Positions 16,643-28,113 of a DNA stretch of 64,000 bases are shown here, piece after piece. The position numbers and the translations under genes were made by a program. The stretch is from contig CAVTGV010000002.1 in NCBI GenBank assembly GCA_963734365.1, forward strand, positions 186,001 to 250,000. Reading direction: 5' to 3'. The stretch is from JACVRW01 sp963734365 (GTDB lineage Bacteria > Actinomycetota > Thermoleophilia > Solirubrobacterales > Thermoleophilaceae). Below the pieces are notes generated by a model. It was not told where the DNA came from, made no database searches, and was given only the letters and a program-made list of their open reading frames with translations. How positions within the stretch are numbered: the first letter of the stretch is position 1; each line of letters begins with the position of its first letter.

Positions 16643-18292
16643 GTGAGTGACGGGAAGAGCCTGCCCGAGCAGGTGGTCTATCAGCTGGGCAACGTGAAGG
16701 TGCTGGCCGAGGCGGGCGTGGTCCGGCCCATGCGTCCCGACCGGCTGTGGGCCGTGGCACGCACCCTCCAGCAGTGGGGCCGCAGCCCGGCCGCAGGGTC
16801 GATCGCCCTGGCCAAGCGCTACCCCAGCGAGACGATGGTCGTGGACGAGCTCGGCTCGCTCACCTACTCCGAGGTGAACGCCCGGACGAACGCGCTCGCA
16901 CATTCACTGGCCGACGCCGGCGTGGTCGAGGGCGACGGCGTGGGGATCATGTGTCGCAATCACCGCGGCTTCATCGAGGCGTCGATCGCGGTGTCGAAGC
17001 TCGGCGCTGACGCCCTCTATCTCAACACCGCGTTCGCCGGCCCGCAGCTCACCGAGGTGACCAAGCGCGAGAAGCCCCGGGCGCTCATCTACGACGAGGA
17101 GTTCTCCGGGCTGCTCGAGGGCGCCGCGGAGCGCCGCAAGCGGTTCGTGGCCTGGCACGACTCGGACAGCTGCGCCGACCCGACCCTGGACGAGCTGATC
17201 GCCCGCGGAGACCGCAGCGACGTGGTTCCGCCGGAACGGGAGGGCCGCGCGGTGATCCTCACCAGCGGCACCACCGGCACGCCCAAGGGTGCCTCGCGGG
17301 GCAATCCGCAGTCGCTCGACCCTGCGGTGTCCCTGCTCTCGAGGATCCCTCTGAAGACCCGCCAGGTCTCGCACATCGCAGCGCCGCTGTTCCACTCCTG
17401 GGGGTTCGCCCACTTCACTCTCGGGCTGATCCTCGGCACCACCTACGTCCTGCGCCGCAAGTTCGAGCCGGAGGCGTGCCTCGACATGCTCGCCCGCTAC
17501 CGCTGCGACTCCCTGGTGGTGGTGCCGGTGATGATGCAGCGCATCATCGAGCTGCCCGCGGAGGTGCGGGCCCGCTACGACCTGTCGTCGCTCAAGGTCG
17601 TGGCCGCCAGCGGCTCGGCGCTGCCCGGAGATCTGGCCACCACCTGGATGGACGAGGTGGGCGACACGCTCTACAACCTCTACGGCTCCACCGAGGTGGC
17701 GTGGGCCTCGATCGCCACCCCGGAGGACATGCGCGCCGCGCCCGGCACCGCCGGCAAGCCCCCGCGCGGCACCATCGTCAAGCTCTACGACGAGAACGGC
17801 CGCGAGGTTCCCGAAGGCCTCACGGGACGCATCTTCGTGGGCAACGAAATGCTGTTCGAGGGCTATACCGGCGGAGGCTCGAAGGACGTGATAGACGCGC
17901 TCATGGCCACCGGCGACGTCGGCCGCTTCGACTCCGGCGGACGGTTGTTCGTGGAGGGTCGCGACGACGAGATGATCGTCTCGGGCGGCGAAAACGTCTT
18001 CCCCAAGGAGGTGGAGGACGCGCTCGCGCGCCACACGGCGGTGTCAGAGGCGGCCGCGCTGGGGGTGGAGGACAAGGACTTCGGCCAGCGGCTCCGGGCC
18101 TTCGTGGTGCTCGAGGCGGGTCGCGAGGCCAGCGAGAAGGACCTCCAGGACCACGTCAAGAAGAATCTCGCCCGCTACAAGGTCCCGCGCGAGATCTGGT
18201 TCCTCGACGAGCTGCCCCGCAACGCGACCGGCAAGGTGCTCAAGCGCGAGCTGCGCGAGATGGACGCTCCGGAGGCCGCCGGCTCCAAATAG
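16643..18292 (+). CDS. Acyl-CoA synthetase (AMP-forming, FadD-like)
   Basis: A 549-residue ANL-superfamily enzyme that adenylates a carboxylic acid and transfers it to CoA. Core motifs are the P-loop TSGTTGTPKGA (about 207-217), LYGSTEVAWAS, GDVGRFDSGGRLFVEGRDDEMIVSGGENVFPKEVED, and the catalytic Lys in ARYKVPREI/NATGKVLKREL. The N-terminal part (first 60 residues) is typical of medium/long-chain fatty acid ligases. Start GTG 16643 follows a GAGG-like site. The substrate cannot be specified. The patatin gene upstream could supply free fatty acids. Confidence 0.92.
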   Translation: MSDGKSLPEQVVYQLGNVKVLAEAGVVRPMRPDRLWAVARTLQQWGRSPAAGSIALAKRYPSETMVVDELGSLTYSEVNARTNALAHSLADAGVVEGDGVGIMCRNHRGFIEASIAVSKLGADALYLNTAFAGPQLTEVTKREKPRALIYDEEFSGLLEGAAERRKRFVAWHDSDSCADPTLDELIARGDRSDVVPPEREGRAVILTSGTTGTPKGASRGNPQSLDPAVSLLSRIPLKTRQVSHIAAPLFHSWGFAHFTLGLILGTTYVLRRKFEPEACLDMLARYRCDSLVVVPVMMQRIIELPAEVRARYDLSSLKVVAASGSALPGDLATTWMDEVGDTLYNLYGSTEVAWASIATPEDMRAAPGTAGKPPRGTIVKLYDENGREVPEGLTGRIFVGNEMLFEGYTGGGSKDVIDALMATGDVGRFDSGGRLFVEGRDDEMIVSGGENVFPKEVEDALARHTAVSEAAALGVEDKDFGQRLRAFVVLEAGREASEKDLQDHVKKNLARYKVPREIWFLDELPRNATGKVLKRELREMDAPEAAGSK

Positions 18293-18351
18293 GCGCGTGA
18301 GCACCACGTTGACGGGGTAACCGGACTCCGACACCCGAGAGAGGAGCCGGA

Positions 18352-18939
18352 ATGGACGCTGGAGTGATCATTGCGATCGTCGTAGTTGTCCTGATTCTGC
18401 TGGCGCTGGCCCTGGTGCTGGGCCGGCGAAGCCGTGACCGCCGTAATGAGTCGCGCCGTCACGAAGCACGCGAGCTCAGGCGCGAAGCCGACGTGCGCAC
18501 CGCTGAGGCGGACGAGATGAAGGCCGAGGCCGAGGAGCGCGCCGCCCGCGCCCGCCGCGAGGACGCTGCCGCCCGCCAGCAGGTCGCCCGCGCGCAGGAC
18601 CAAGAGGAAGAGGCGGAGGCCCAGCACGCCCAAGCGCACGACGTCGACCCCGACACCAAGGGCGACTATGAACGGGGCTCGCACCGTGACCGCGAGTCCG
18701 AGATCGATGTCCCCCGGCCGGCGGCCACTCGCGATGAGGACCGCGGCGGCGACTACGACGAGTCCACCGCGACGTCGCGCGAGCGCACGACCGACGGCTA
18801 CGACGACCCGGCGGGGACGTCGTCAGAGCGCGGCTCGGCCAACGAGTACCAGGAGGACCGCGTGGTACGCGAGGGCGACCCCAACGATCCGGACGTGGTG
18901 CGCGAGGAGCGCGTTCGCGAGGAGCGGCCGGAGCGCTAG
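18352..18939 (+). CDS. Membrane-anchored coiled-coil protein, charged tail
   Basis: A 195-residue protein with one N-terminal transmembrane helix (about residues 4-24, no cleavable signal). It continues with a strongly charged Ala/Glu/Arg coiled coil (about 30-95) and a disordered acidic/basic tail rich in DRE, REER and SER. The ribosome site GAGAGGAG precedes ATG 18352. I recognise no enzyme motif. Such proteins are common in actinobacteria as stress- or envelope-associated scaffolds, but that is a guess. A GC hairpin at 18950-18985 follows the stop codon. Confidence 0.7.
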   Translation: MDAGVIIAIVVVVLILLALALVLGRRSRDRRNESRRHEARELRREADVRTAEADEMKAEAEERAARARREDAAARQQVARAQDQEEEAEAQHAQAHDVDPDTKGDYERGSHRDRESEIDVPRPAATRDEDRGGDYDESTATSRERTTDGYDDPAGTSSERGSANEYQEDRVVREGDPNDPDVVREERVREERPER

Positions 18940-18949
18940 GGCGCCGGCA

Positions 18950-18985
18950 AGGGCGCGCCGCCCATCTACCGCCGCGGCGCGCCCT
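18950..18985. terminator. GC-rich hairpin between convergent genes
   Basis: AGGGCGCGCCG (18950-18960) and CGGCGCGCCCT (18975-18985) form a perfect 11-base stem with a 14-base loop. It lies between the coiled-coil gene (plus) and the RPF-like gene (minus), the expected position for a shared terminator. There is no T-run, as is usual for such GC-rich genomes. Confidence 0.55.
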
Positions 18986-19042
18986 CGTCCGGTAGCGGCG
19001 GACCGCAGGGTCGCGGCCCGCCGCTCCGGAAGTCGTCTCTTG

Positions 19043-19666
19043 CTAGCCGCAGACGGGCCAGTGGCCCGCGCCGTGACGGCTGAGCAGCAGCCAGGCGCGC
19101 CAGGTCTGCTCGTGGCGTGACGCAGCGGCCGGGTCGCCCTTACCGCCCACCACCTGCCAGGTGCTGAAGCTGAACTGGTACATGCCGCGGTAGGTACCGC
19201 CGCCCCCGATCGCCCGGGGGTCGCCGTGCGACTCGCACGCAGCGATGGAGGCGAGCTGCTGCCGGGCCGAGCCCGGGATCCTGCGCAGCTTCATCCGGTA
19301 CAGCACCGCGCGCCCACGAGGGGAGCGGAGGTAGTTCGAAAAGCGCGTCTTCATGCGCTCGATCGACTCGCGTAGCTCGCCGGCGGCGGCCGGGCGGTCC
19401 TGGTTGCGCGCGGCAACCACGAGATTGCGCCCGCGCCAGACCCCGTAGCGATCCAGCTTCGCCCGCCAGCGGTCATAGCTGCCGAGCAGCCGGGCACTCG
19501 CTGCCTCGGCCCGCGGGCTCACCCCGCCGCTCGGGTTGGAATTGGTTGTCGTGGTCGTGTCAGAGGCGGGCCGCGTTTCCTGCTGAGCGGCCGCCGGTAT
19601 CCCCACCGACGCTGCGAGCACGAGTGCGCACGCGAGCGCCAGCAGGATGATTCCCTGCTTCTTCAA
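19043..19666 (-). CDS. Secreted RPF-like lytic transglycosylase
   Basis: A 207-residue secreted protein. TTG 19666 is chosen as start because GGAGGGATC lies just upstream and the signal peptide (KKQGIILLALACALVLAASVGIPAAAQ) begins there. A coiled helical linker (about 50-130) precedes a C-terminal resuscitation-promoting-factor-type domain. That domain has catalytic Glu145 in AACESHGDP, then YRGMYQFSFSTWQ and GHWPVC, with Cys144 and Cys206 placed for the usual disulfide. Such enzymes cut peptidoglycan and help wake dormant cells. A perfect CRP-type site and a structured leader lie upstream, suggesting control by nutrient state. Confidence 0.85.
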   Translation of the reverse strand: MKKQGIILLALACALVLAASVGIPAAAQQETRPASDTTTTTNSNPSGGVSPRAEAASARLLGSYDRWRAKLDRYGVWRGRNLVVAARNQDRPAAAGELRESIERMKTRFSNYLRSPRGRAVLYRMKLRRIPGSARQQLASIAACESHGDPRAIGGGGTYRGMYQFSFSTWQVVGGKGDPAAASRHEQTWRAWLLLSRHGAGHWPVCG

Positions 19667-19859
19667 CGGAGATCCCTCCGGTGGTGCCTGCCCGGCGACG
19701 GCGCCCACGCACACAGTCGGCCGGTTCAAACGGCCGAGCGGTGACTACGAGGACCCCTGCCAGGGCTTGCCGTGTCCGCGCGTCTCTCTCCCGCACACGG
19801 ACAGGGCCGGTTGACTTACCCGGCGAAAGTAGCCACCCGATTCGCCGACCTAACCCGAC
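19667..19859 (-). promoter_or_regulatory. Possible structured 5' leader of the RPF-like gene
   Basis: The 190 bases before the gene contain several inverted repeats: TCGGCCG/CGGCCGA around a 7-base loop (19717-19737), a GCCGG/CCGGC pair near 19806-19824, and complementary GTCCGTGTG and CGCGCGGAC arms (minus strand). No gene fits here. Actinobacterial rpf and cell-wall hydrolase genes are often controlled by c-di-AMP (ydaO) riboswitches, but I could not align the conserved ydaO core, so this is at most a candidate new leader. Confidence 0.3.
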
Positions 19860-19875
19860 TGTGACCGATGTCACA
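19860..19875. promoter_or_regulatory. Perfect CRP-type operator upstream of the RPF-like gene
   Basis: TGTGACCGATGTCACA is a perfect match to the CRP consensus TGTGA-N6-TCACA, about 195 bases before the TTG start at 19666 on the minus strand. Mycobacterial CRP (Rv3676) uses this consensus and is known to control rpfA, so a conserved cAMP-linked control of an RPF gene is likely. Confidence 0.7.
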
Positions 19876-19940
19876 CAGCGTGAAACTGTGTGAAACCGCG
19901 CGTCGGCCCCGAGCGCCCCTCTATGGAGCGGAATTCGGCC

Positions 19941-21383
19941 CTAGGAGTGGCCGCGCGCCAACTCGATCAGCAGGCGGGTGCCGAACCCGCTGGCGCCCTT
20001 GCCGACGTAGTTCCGGCTCATTCCCCATGCCGTCCCGGCGATGTCCATGTGCACCCACGGGCGGTCGTCCACGAACTGGCCCAGGAACTCGGCGGCGTAG
20101 CTGGACATCGCCACCCGCTGGTCGGACGAGTTGGTCAGGTCGGCGTACTGCCCCTTGGTCAGCTCGAGGAACTCGGGGTGCAGAGGCAACCGCCAGCCGA
20201 TCTCGCCGGTGGACTCTCCCGCGGCCTCCACCTGCGCGAACCAGTCGTCGTCGTTGGAGAACAGGCCGGCGTAGGTGTGCCCGAGAGCGACCAGGACCGC
20301 GCCCGTGAGCGTGGCGAGGTCGACGATCCGCTCCGCGCCCTGCTCGACCGCGTAACAGAGAGCGTCGGCGAGGATGAGCCGCCCCTCGGCGTCGGTGTTG
20401 TTGACCTCGATCGTGGTGCCGTTCATCGCGGTCACGATGTCCCCGGGCTTGACCGCGTGGCCGCTCGGCATGTTCTCCGTCGACGGAACAACCGCGGTCA
20501 CGGTGGCCGGCACGCCCAGTTCGGCTATGCCCGCCATCGCCTCGATCACCGCGGCGCCGCCGGACATGTCGAACTTCATCTCCTGCATCTTCGCCGAGGG
20601 CTTGATGGAGATGCCGCCGGTGTCGAACGTCACGGCCTTGCCGACGTAGGCCAGGTGCGGGCCGGCGGCGTCCGGCGGGCGCCAGCGCAGCACGATGAGG
20701 CGCGGCTCCACGTCGCTACCGCGCGCCACCGCGGCAAAGGCGCCCATCCCGCGCGCGACGAGCGCCTCGCCGTCGAGCAGCTCGACCTCGAGCGAGTCGT
20801 GCTCGTCGGCGATCTCCGCGGCCCGCTCGGCCAGGAACGCGGGCGTGGCGACGTTGGCCGGCAGGTTCTGAAGATCGCGCGCCGCGTTGGCGGCCACCGC
20901 GCCCACCCGTGCTCGCTCCACCTCATCGGCGTCCACGTGCTCGCCGGCGATCTCGAGAGATTCGATCTCGTCGTTGTCGTTCGGCTTGCTCTTGAAGCGC
21001 TCGAAGGCGTAGAGGCGCAGCAGCGTTCCCTCCACCAGAGCGCCCGCCACGCCTTCGCCGGGCTGGGCGGCCCAGGACAGCGATACAGCGCCCAGCTCCT
21101 TCGCTCTCGCCGCGGCCGCGCCGGCGGCCACCCGGGCCCGCTCGGCGTCGAAGTCGTCGCGCTTGCCCAGCCCGGCGATCAGAACGCGGCGCTGGCCGCC
21201 GCCCGGGGCGTCCTCATGTGTCACCGCCACCCGCTTGAGCGCCGGCTTGGCCTCGCCGAGCTCCACCAGCCTCTGCAGGGCCGGATCGGCCAGCTTGTCC
21301 CCGTCGAACAACCCGACCACGCGGGTATCGGCGGCCGTTTCCTCTGGGGCGCCGCGGCGGGCGCTTACGCTTGGTCCGGACAT
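19941..21383 (-). CDS. pepA: Leucyl aminopeptidase (cytosol aminopeptidase, M17 family)
   Basis: A 480-residue M17 metallopeptidase that removes N-terminal residues from peptides. The C-terminal catalytic domain has VGKAVTFDTGGISIKPSAKM with the metal-binding Lys and Asp, FDMSGGAA, and the NNTDAEGRLILADAL signature. The N-terminal domain (about 1-165) is the variable M17 domain. ATG 21383 is preferred over ATG 21440 because a -10-like TATGCT (minus strand 21398-21393) lies 9 bases upstream. The gene is divergent from the thiolase gene, with a perfect inverted repeat at 21412-21431 between them. Confidence 0.93.
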   Translation of the reverse strand: MSGPSVSARRGAPEETAADTRVVGLFDGDKLADPALQRLVELGEAKPALKRVAVTHEDAPGGGQRRVLIAGLGKRDDFDAERARVAAGAAAARAKELGAVSLSWAAQPGEGVAGALVEGTLLRLYAFERFKSKPNDNDEIESLEIAGEHVDADEVERARVGAVAANAARDLQNLPANVATPAFLAERAAEIADEHDSLEVELLDGEALVARGMGAFAAVARGSDVEPRLIVLRWRPPDAAGPHLAYVGKAVTFDTGGISIKPSAKMQEMKFDMSGGAAVIEAMAGIAELGVPATVTAVVPSTENMPSGHAVKPGDIVTAMNGTTIEVNNTDAEGRLILADALCYAVEQGAERIVDLATLTGAVLVALGHTYAGLFSNDDDWFAQVEAAGESTGEIGWRLPLHPEFLELTKGQYADLTNSSDQRVAMSSYAAEFLGQFVDDRPWVHMDIAGTAWGMSRNYVGKGASGFGTRLLIELARGHS

Positions 21384-21411
21384 GGGCGCGGGAGCATAGC
21401 CCGGCGATATG

Positions 21412-21431
21412 GTTTCGAGCTCCCTCGAAAC
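21412..21431. promoter_or_regulatory. Inverted repeat between pepA and the thiolase gene
   Basis: GTTTCGAG-CTCC-CTCGAAAC has perfect 8-base arms with a 4-base spacer. It lies just upstream of the pepA -10 box and 33 bases before the thiolase ATG, a typical place for a dimeric repressor (TetR-like size) controlling one or both genes. Confidence 0.5.
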
Positions 21432-21463
21432 TCGCACCACACCCGCAAGGAGACGTAGCCCAG

Positions 21464-22648
<1,185 letters not shown>

Positions 22649-22669
22649 CCTGGCCGACGGCGAGCCTGC

Positions 22670-23128
22670 TCAGCCGTTCTCCTGCCCGAACTGCGCCGCG
22701 TCCGGCACCTCGATCGGCCCCTCCTTCGGCGTGCCGATCCGGATGTGGTTTCCGAACGGGTCGCGCAGGCCGCAGTCGGTGCCGTAGAAGCGCTCGGTCG
22801 GCTCCTCGGTGAACTCCACGCCCTTGGCCTTCAGCTCCTCGTAGCTCTTGTGGACGTCCTCCACCACGAAGATGCCGGCCATGCCGAGCGCGCCCTTGGT
22901 CACCAGCTCGCGGACCTGCTCCGCGGTCGCATCGTCGTGTGCGGGGGCCCCGGGCTTCTCGAGCAGGAGCTGCATCTCGGGCTTGCCCGGGACGTTCACC
23001 GTGAGCCACCGCATGAAGCCGAGATCGGCGTCGGTGTTCACCTCCAGGCCGAGCTTGCCGACGTAGAAGTCCAGCGCCTCGTCCTGGTCCAGCACGTATA
23101 CCTGTGAATGCGTCTGTGAAGTGATCAT
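22670..23128 (-). CDS. VOC/glyoxalase-family protein
   Basis: A 152-residue protein of the vicinal oxygen chelate superfamily. It has paired beta-alpha-beta-beta-beta modules, with VYVLDQDEALDFYVGKLGLEVN at the N-terminus and CGLRDPFGNHIRIGTP at the C-terminus, as in PhnB/bleomycin-resistance-like proteins. A -10-like TAGGTT (minus strand 23140-23135) lies 6 bases before ATG 23128, but the gene also follows the AraC gene by 9 bases, so it may be both independent and co-transcribed. Substrate is unknown. Confidence 0.85.
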   Translation of the reverse strand: MITSQTHSQVYVLDQDEALDFYVGKLGLEVNTDADLGFMRWLTVNVPGKPEMQLLLEKPGAPAHDDATAEQVRELVTKGALGMAGIFVVEDVHKSYEELKAKGVEFTEEPTERFYGTDCGLRDPFGNHIRIGTPKEGPIEVPDAAQFGQENG

Positions 23129-23137
23129 GCGACGAAC

Positions 23138-23563
23138 CTAATCGCCGCCTGCACGCTTGGCTTCTCCAAAACTGCTCGGTCTGGTCCACGCCTTCGCAAA
23201 GCACGCCGGAACCGCTCTGAGATCGGCCGCGCGCCAGCGGTAGGTGGTGGGCGGATCGCCCACGATCTCGGTGAACGTGCGAGTGAAGGTGCCGAGGCTG
23301 TTGAAGCCCACGTCGAGGCTGATCTCGGTGATGCTGCGGTCGGTCTCGCGCAGCAGGAACATCGCCCGCTCGACCCGCCGGCGCTGGAGGTAGCGGTGCG
23401 GGGTCTCGCCGAAGGTGGCCTTGAACACCCGGATGAAGTGGGCCTCCGACACGTACGCGATTGCCGCGAGCGCCGCGATGTCCAGTGGCTGCGCGTAGTC
23501 GCGGTCCATCGCGTCGCGAGCCCGCAGCATGCGGCGGTTGGAGTTCTCGGTCTCGGCGCTCAT
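23138..23563 (-). CDS. AraC-family regulator, HTH domain only
   Basis: A 141-residue protein consisting almost only of the double helix-turn-helix AraC DNA-binding domain (PLDIAALAAIAYVSEAHFIRVFKATFGETPHRYLQRRRVERA, then ITEISLDVGFNSLGTFTRTF). There is no N-terminal effector domain. ATG 23563 overlaps the stop of the SnoaL-like gene by 4 bases, so the two are coupled. Short AraC proteins paired with a VOC gene are common. It probably regulates the neighbouring VOC gene or its own operon. Confidence 0.85.
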   Translation of the reverse strand: MSAETENSNRRMLRARDAMDRDYAQPLDIAALAAIAYVSEAHFIRVFKATFGETPHRYLQRRRVERAMFLLRETDRSITEISLDVGFNSLGTFTRTFTEIVGDPPTTYRWRAADLRAVPACFAKAWTRPSSFGEAKRAGGD

Positions 23564-23937
23564 CCCAGGCCGGCCGCGCCCACGCCCTCGTCCCGGCCCG
23601 TGTACCACTCGAAGGCGGTCACCTGTTCACCGGCGAAGCGGAGCACGTGGTAGAAGAGTTGGTCGATCGGCGCCCCGCTGATTCGGCCGCGGCCCTCGAC
23701 CCGAAGGGTCACCAAGAGGCAGCCGGGTCCCTCCGTGATGTCGCGCACCTCGATCTGATCGAAGTCGATCTGCTCGTGTATCGAGCGCAGCGCCGACGCC
23801 ACCTCATCGATACCCCGCCGGGTGCCGGGCTCCAGCGCCGCCACGGGATTCACGTAGGCGGCGTCCGGGCTGAACAGCCGCAGCGCGCCCTCGACGTCGC
23901 CGGCGGCGAAGCGCGCGTAGGCCTCCCGGATCTCCAT
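23560..23937 (-). CDS. SnoaL-like/NTF2-fold protein
   Basis: A 125-residue protein of the NTF2-like superfamily: EIREAYARFAAGDVEGALRLFSPDAAYVNPV is the classic SnoaL-like opening helix and strand, and the C-terminus has FYHVLRFAGEQVTAFEWYTGRDE. Such proteins are often isomerases, cyclases or ligand-binding proteins; no catalytic residues can be assigned. ATG 23937 is used; GTG 23955 is in frame and possible. It is the first gene of a small operon with the AraC and VOC genes, and is divergent from the mutase gene. Confidence 0.75.
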   Translation of the reverse strand: MEIREAYARFAAGDVEGALRLFSPDAAYVNPVAALEPGTRRGIDEVASALRSIHEQIDFDQIEVRDITEGPGCLLVTLRVEGRGRISGAPIDQLFYHVLRFAGEQVTAFEWYTGRDEGVGAAGLG

Positions 23938-23995
23938 GTCCCGTGGCGTGGGCACACATCGATTCTCGCGCAAGCCGGCCCTAGACTCTGCGGCG

Positions 23996-25645
<1,650 letters not shown>

Positions 25646-25699
25646 GGCGCAACGCCGATTTCGTCCGGACCGGCGTCCATGCTCGCGCCGGGCGGACTA

Positions 25700-27167
25700 A
25701 TGAAACGTGCCTCTCGTGCCGATGCGAACGGCGTGAAGCTGCGCCTTCTGCTCCCCATCGTCCTGCTCGCGGGCCTCGCCCTGGCGCCCGCGGCGGTGGC
25801 TGTGCCCGTGTCCGAGCAGGGCGACGCGGGCGAGACGCCCGCCACGGCCCAGAACCTCACCACGCAGCTCGTGAGCTCGATCAGCGGCCAGCTGGCCGGC
25901 GCAGACTCCGACCTCTACCGCATCTGCCTCGCGGGCGGCGCCTCGTTCTCGGCCACCACCGTGGGCACGACCGCCACCGACACGCAGCTCTTCCTCTTCG
26001 ACGGCGAGGGCTGGGGCGTGTACGCCGACGACGACTCAGCGGACACAAAGCAGTCCACGCTTCCGGCCAACGACCCACTGACTCCCGCCTCTCCCGGCGA
26101 GTACCTGCTCGCCGTGTCGCCGCACGACCGGGATCCCCAGAGCGACGCGGGCGCGATCTTCAACAACGTGGCCTATCTGGTGGGAGCCGACGGCCGTGGG
26201 GGCGCCTCGCCGCTCGAGCGCTGGGCGGGTGTCCCGCGCTCCGCCGGCGCCTACGAGATCACCCTGACCGGCACCAGGGCGTGCGAAACGGTGCCCCCCA
26301 CGATCGACCTGCGCAGCCCGCAGGACGGCGCCCGCGTGCCCCTGGGCGCGGATGTGGTGGTCGACTTCTCGTGCGACGACGAGGGCGGCTCGGGGCTCGA
26401 GTCGTGTGTGGGCAACGTGGATGACGGCGACTCGCTCGACACCTCGACGCTCGGCCCGCAGACGCTGACGGTCACGGCTCGCGACCGCGCCGGCAACGAG
26501 ACCACTGTCACTGCGACGATCGTGGTGGTCGACCTGGCGCCGCCGGCGATCGAGGTCCGGACGCCGGCCGACGGCGCGGTCTACTCGCTGGGCGAGGCGG
26601 TGAACGCGGACTACGAGTGTCGCGACGAGGACGGCGGCTCCGGAGTGGCCACCTGCACCGGGGACGTGGCCGACGGAGCGCCGCTGGATACCTCGGCGCC
26701 CGGCGAGCACGCCTTCACGGTCACGGCGACCGACGGCGCAGGCAACTCGGCTTCCACGACCGTGGTCTACGAGGTTGTGGACCGCAGCTACCACTTCAGC
26801 GGCTTCCTGTGGCCGGTGGACGCGTTCCCGGCGGTCAACCGCCGGACGGCCGGGTTCCCGGTCCGGCTGCGCTTCTCGCTCGGCGGCTACCGGGGACTGG
26901 ACGTGCTCGCCGACGGCTATCCCCAGGTGGCCGAGGTGGAGTGCGGAGCCGGGGAGACGCCGGACAGCGGCGAACCGGCACTCAGCGTCTGGAACCGAGG
27001 ATTGCGCTACCGCCACCCGCACGGACCGCTACGTGTTCTGGTGGCGGACCAAGCGTGCGTGGGCCGGCAGCTGCCGCCAGTTCCTCCTGAAGCTGGACGA
27101 CGGCTCGCTCTACCGGGCCGAGTTCCGCTTCGAGCGCCCCCACTGGCGGGCGCGCCGGCTGTACTGA
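25700..27167 (+). pseudogene. Secreted Ig-like/PxKF-domain protein, frameshifted
   Basis: The gene encodes a signal peptide, a pre-peptidase-like domain (about residues 40-180) and two tandem Ig-like repeats of about 85 residues (PPTIDLRSPQDGARV and PPAIEVRTPADGAVY openings, each with SGxxxCxG and DTSxxG motifs). It ends with a C-terminal PxKF-type domain (FSGFLWPVDAFPAVN to RYVFWWRTKRAWAGSCRQ). The last 50 residues are in the +1 frame: one extra base near 27011-27014 (CGCCACCCGC) breaks the gene. Removing it gives exactly 489 codons ending at 27167. This may be a sequencing error or a real lesion. It is probably a surface or extracellular protein. Confidence 0.75.
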
Positions 27168-27215
27168 CGCCGGAATTCCCGCACCACCCCTGCGAAAAGC
27201 ATTACCCTGGTCGTG

Positions 27216-28078
27216 ATGAGGCACTGGCTCGTTCTCGCCGCGGTATACGCCGTCGTGGCGGCGCTGGTGCTCCCGGGCTCGCTGCTCGCGTCCGAGGATC
27301 AGCCCGCACCGACCGCGGCAGCCGAGGAGACCGGCGACCCGCTCGATGGCGAGGATGGGACCGGCGAGGATCCCGCCGAGGAGGGCAGCGGCGACGATCA
27401 GCCCACCACCGAGGCCGAGCCTCCCGCCGAGACCACCGCGGCGCCGGAGCCGGCGCCCGCCGAGACCGCCCCGGACGCGCCCGCTGCCGAGACCGCGCCC
27501 GCGCAACCGGTGCCCGCGAGGCCGCGCCCGCCGAGACCGTCCCCGCAGAGCCGGCCGCCGACGAGGAGGGCGCGAAGGCGTCCACCAAGGCCAAGGCCAA
27601 GCCCAAGCCCAAGCGCGCCAAGGCAGCGGATACCTCCAACGTGACCATCTCGGACTATCGCTTCACGCCGGCGACGGTCACTGTCGTCGTGGGCGACACG
27701 GTCACCTGGACCAACGACGGCCCCAGCTCCCACTCCGCCACCGCCAGCAACGGTGAGTTCGACACGGGCATCTTCCCCAAGGGCCAGAGCCGCTCGGAGA
27801 CCTTCGACACGGCTGGGACCATCGCCTACATCTGCACGCCCCATCCGAACATGGAGGGCACCATCGTGGTGGAGGCCGCCGGCTCCGACCCGACCGGTGA
27901 GGAGGACGCCGCACAGCTCGAGAACGACGAGCTGGCGACCGACGAGGACCTCGAGGCGGACATCGACAGCGGCGCTCTGCCCAACACCGGCAAGGACGTT
28001 CGCGCGATGATCATCCTCGGGCTCGCGATGCTGGCCTTCGGCAGCGTGCTGTCCTTGCGTGCGCGCCGCCAGAGCTGA
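27216..28078 (+). pseudogene. LPxTG-anchored cupredoxin, frameshifted in the linker
   Basis: This encodes a signal peptide (MRHWLVLAAVYAVVAALVLPG), a Pro/Ala/Glu-rich linker, a Lys-rich stretch and a plastocyanin-like domain (TISDYRFTPATVTVVVGDTVTWTN region). The type 1 copper ligands are His in SSHSAT and Cys, His and Met in ICTPHPNMEG. It ends with the sortase motif LPNTG, a hydrophobic helix and an RARRQS tail. One base is missing between 27517 and 27518; restoring a C gives PVPAEAAPAET and exactly 288 codons. TACCCT at 27203-27208 lies 7 bases before ATG 27216. It would be a cell-wall-anchored electron carrier. Error versus true lesion is unresolved. Confidence 0.75.
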
Positions 28079-28113
28079 CCGGCAGCTCGAGACCCGGATA
28101 CCCTGCATCCCCC

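Noticed and set aside
19667..19859. c-di-AMP (ydaO) riboswitch before the RPF-like gene
   Set aside because: Expected from family knowledge, but the conserved core elements could not be found on the minus strand by eye. Kept only as an unclassified leader.
25679..28078. One 799-residue open frame covering both surface-protein genes
   Set aside because: The middle part (about 27010-27520) is low-complexity Arg/Gly/Ala translation, while the +1 and 0 frames there carry the real PxKF end and the cupredoxin signal peptide. The long frame results from two opposite single-base indels.
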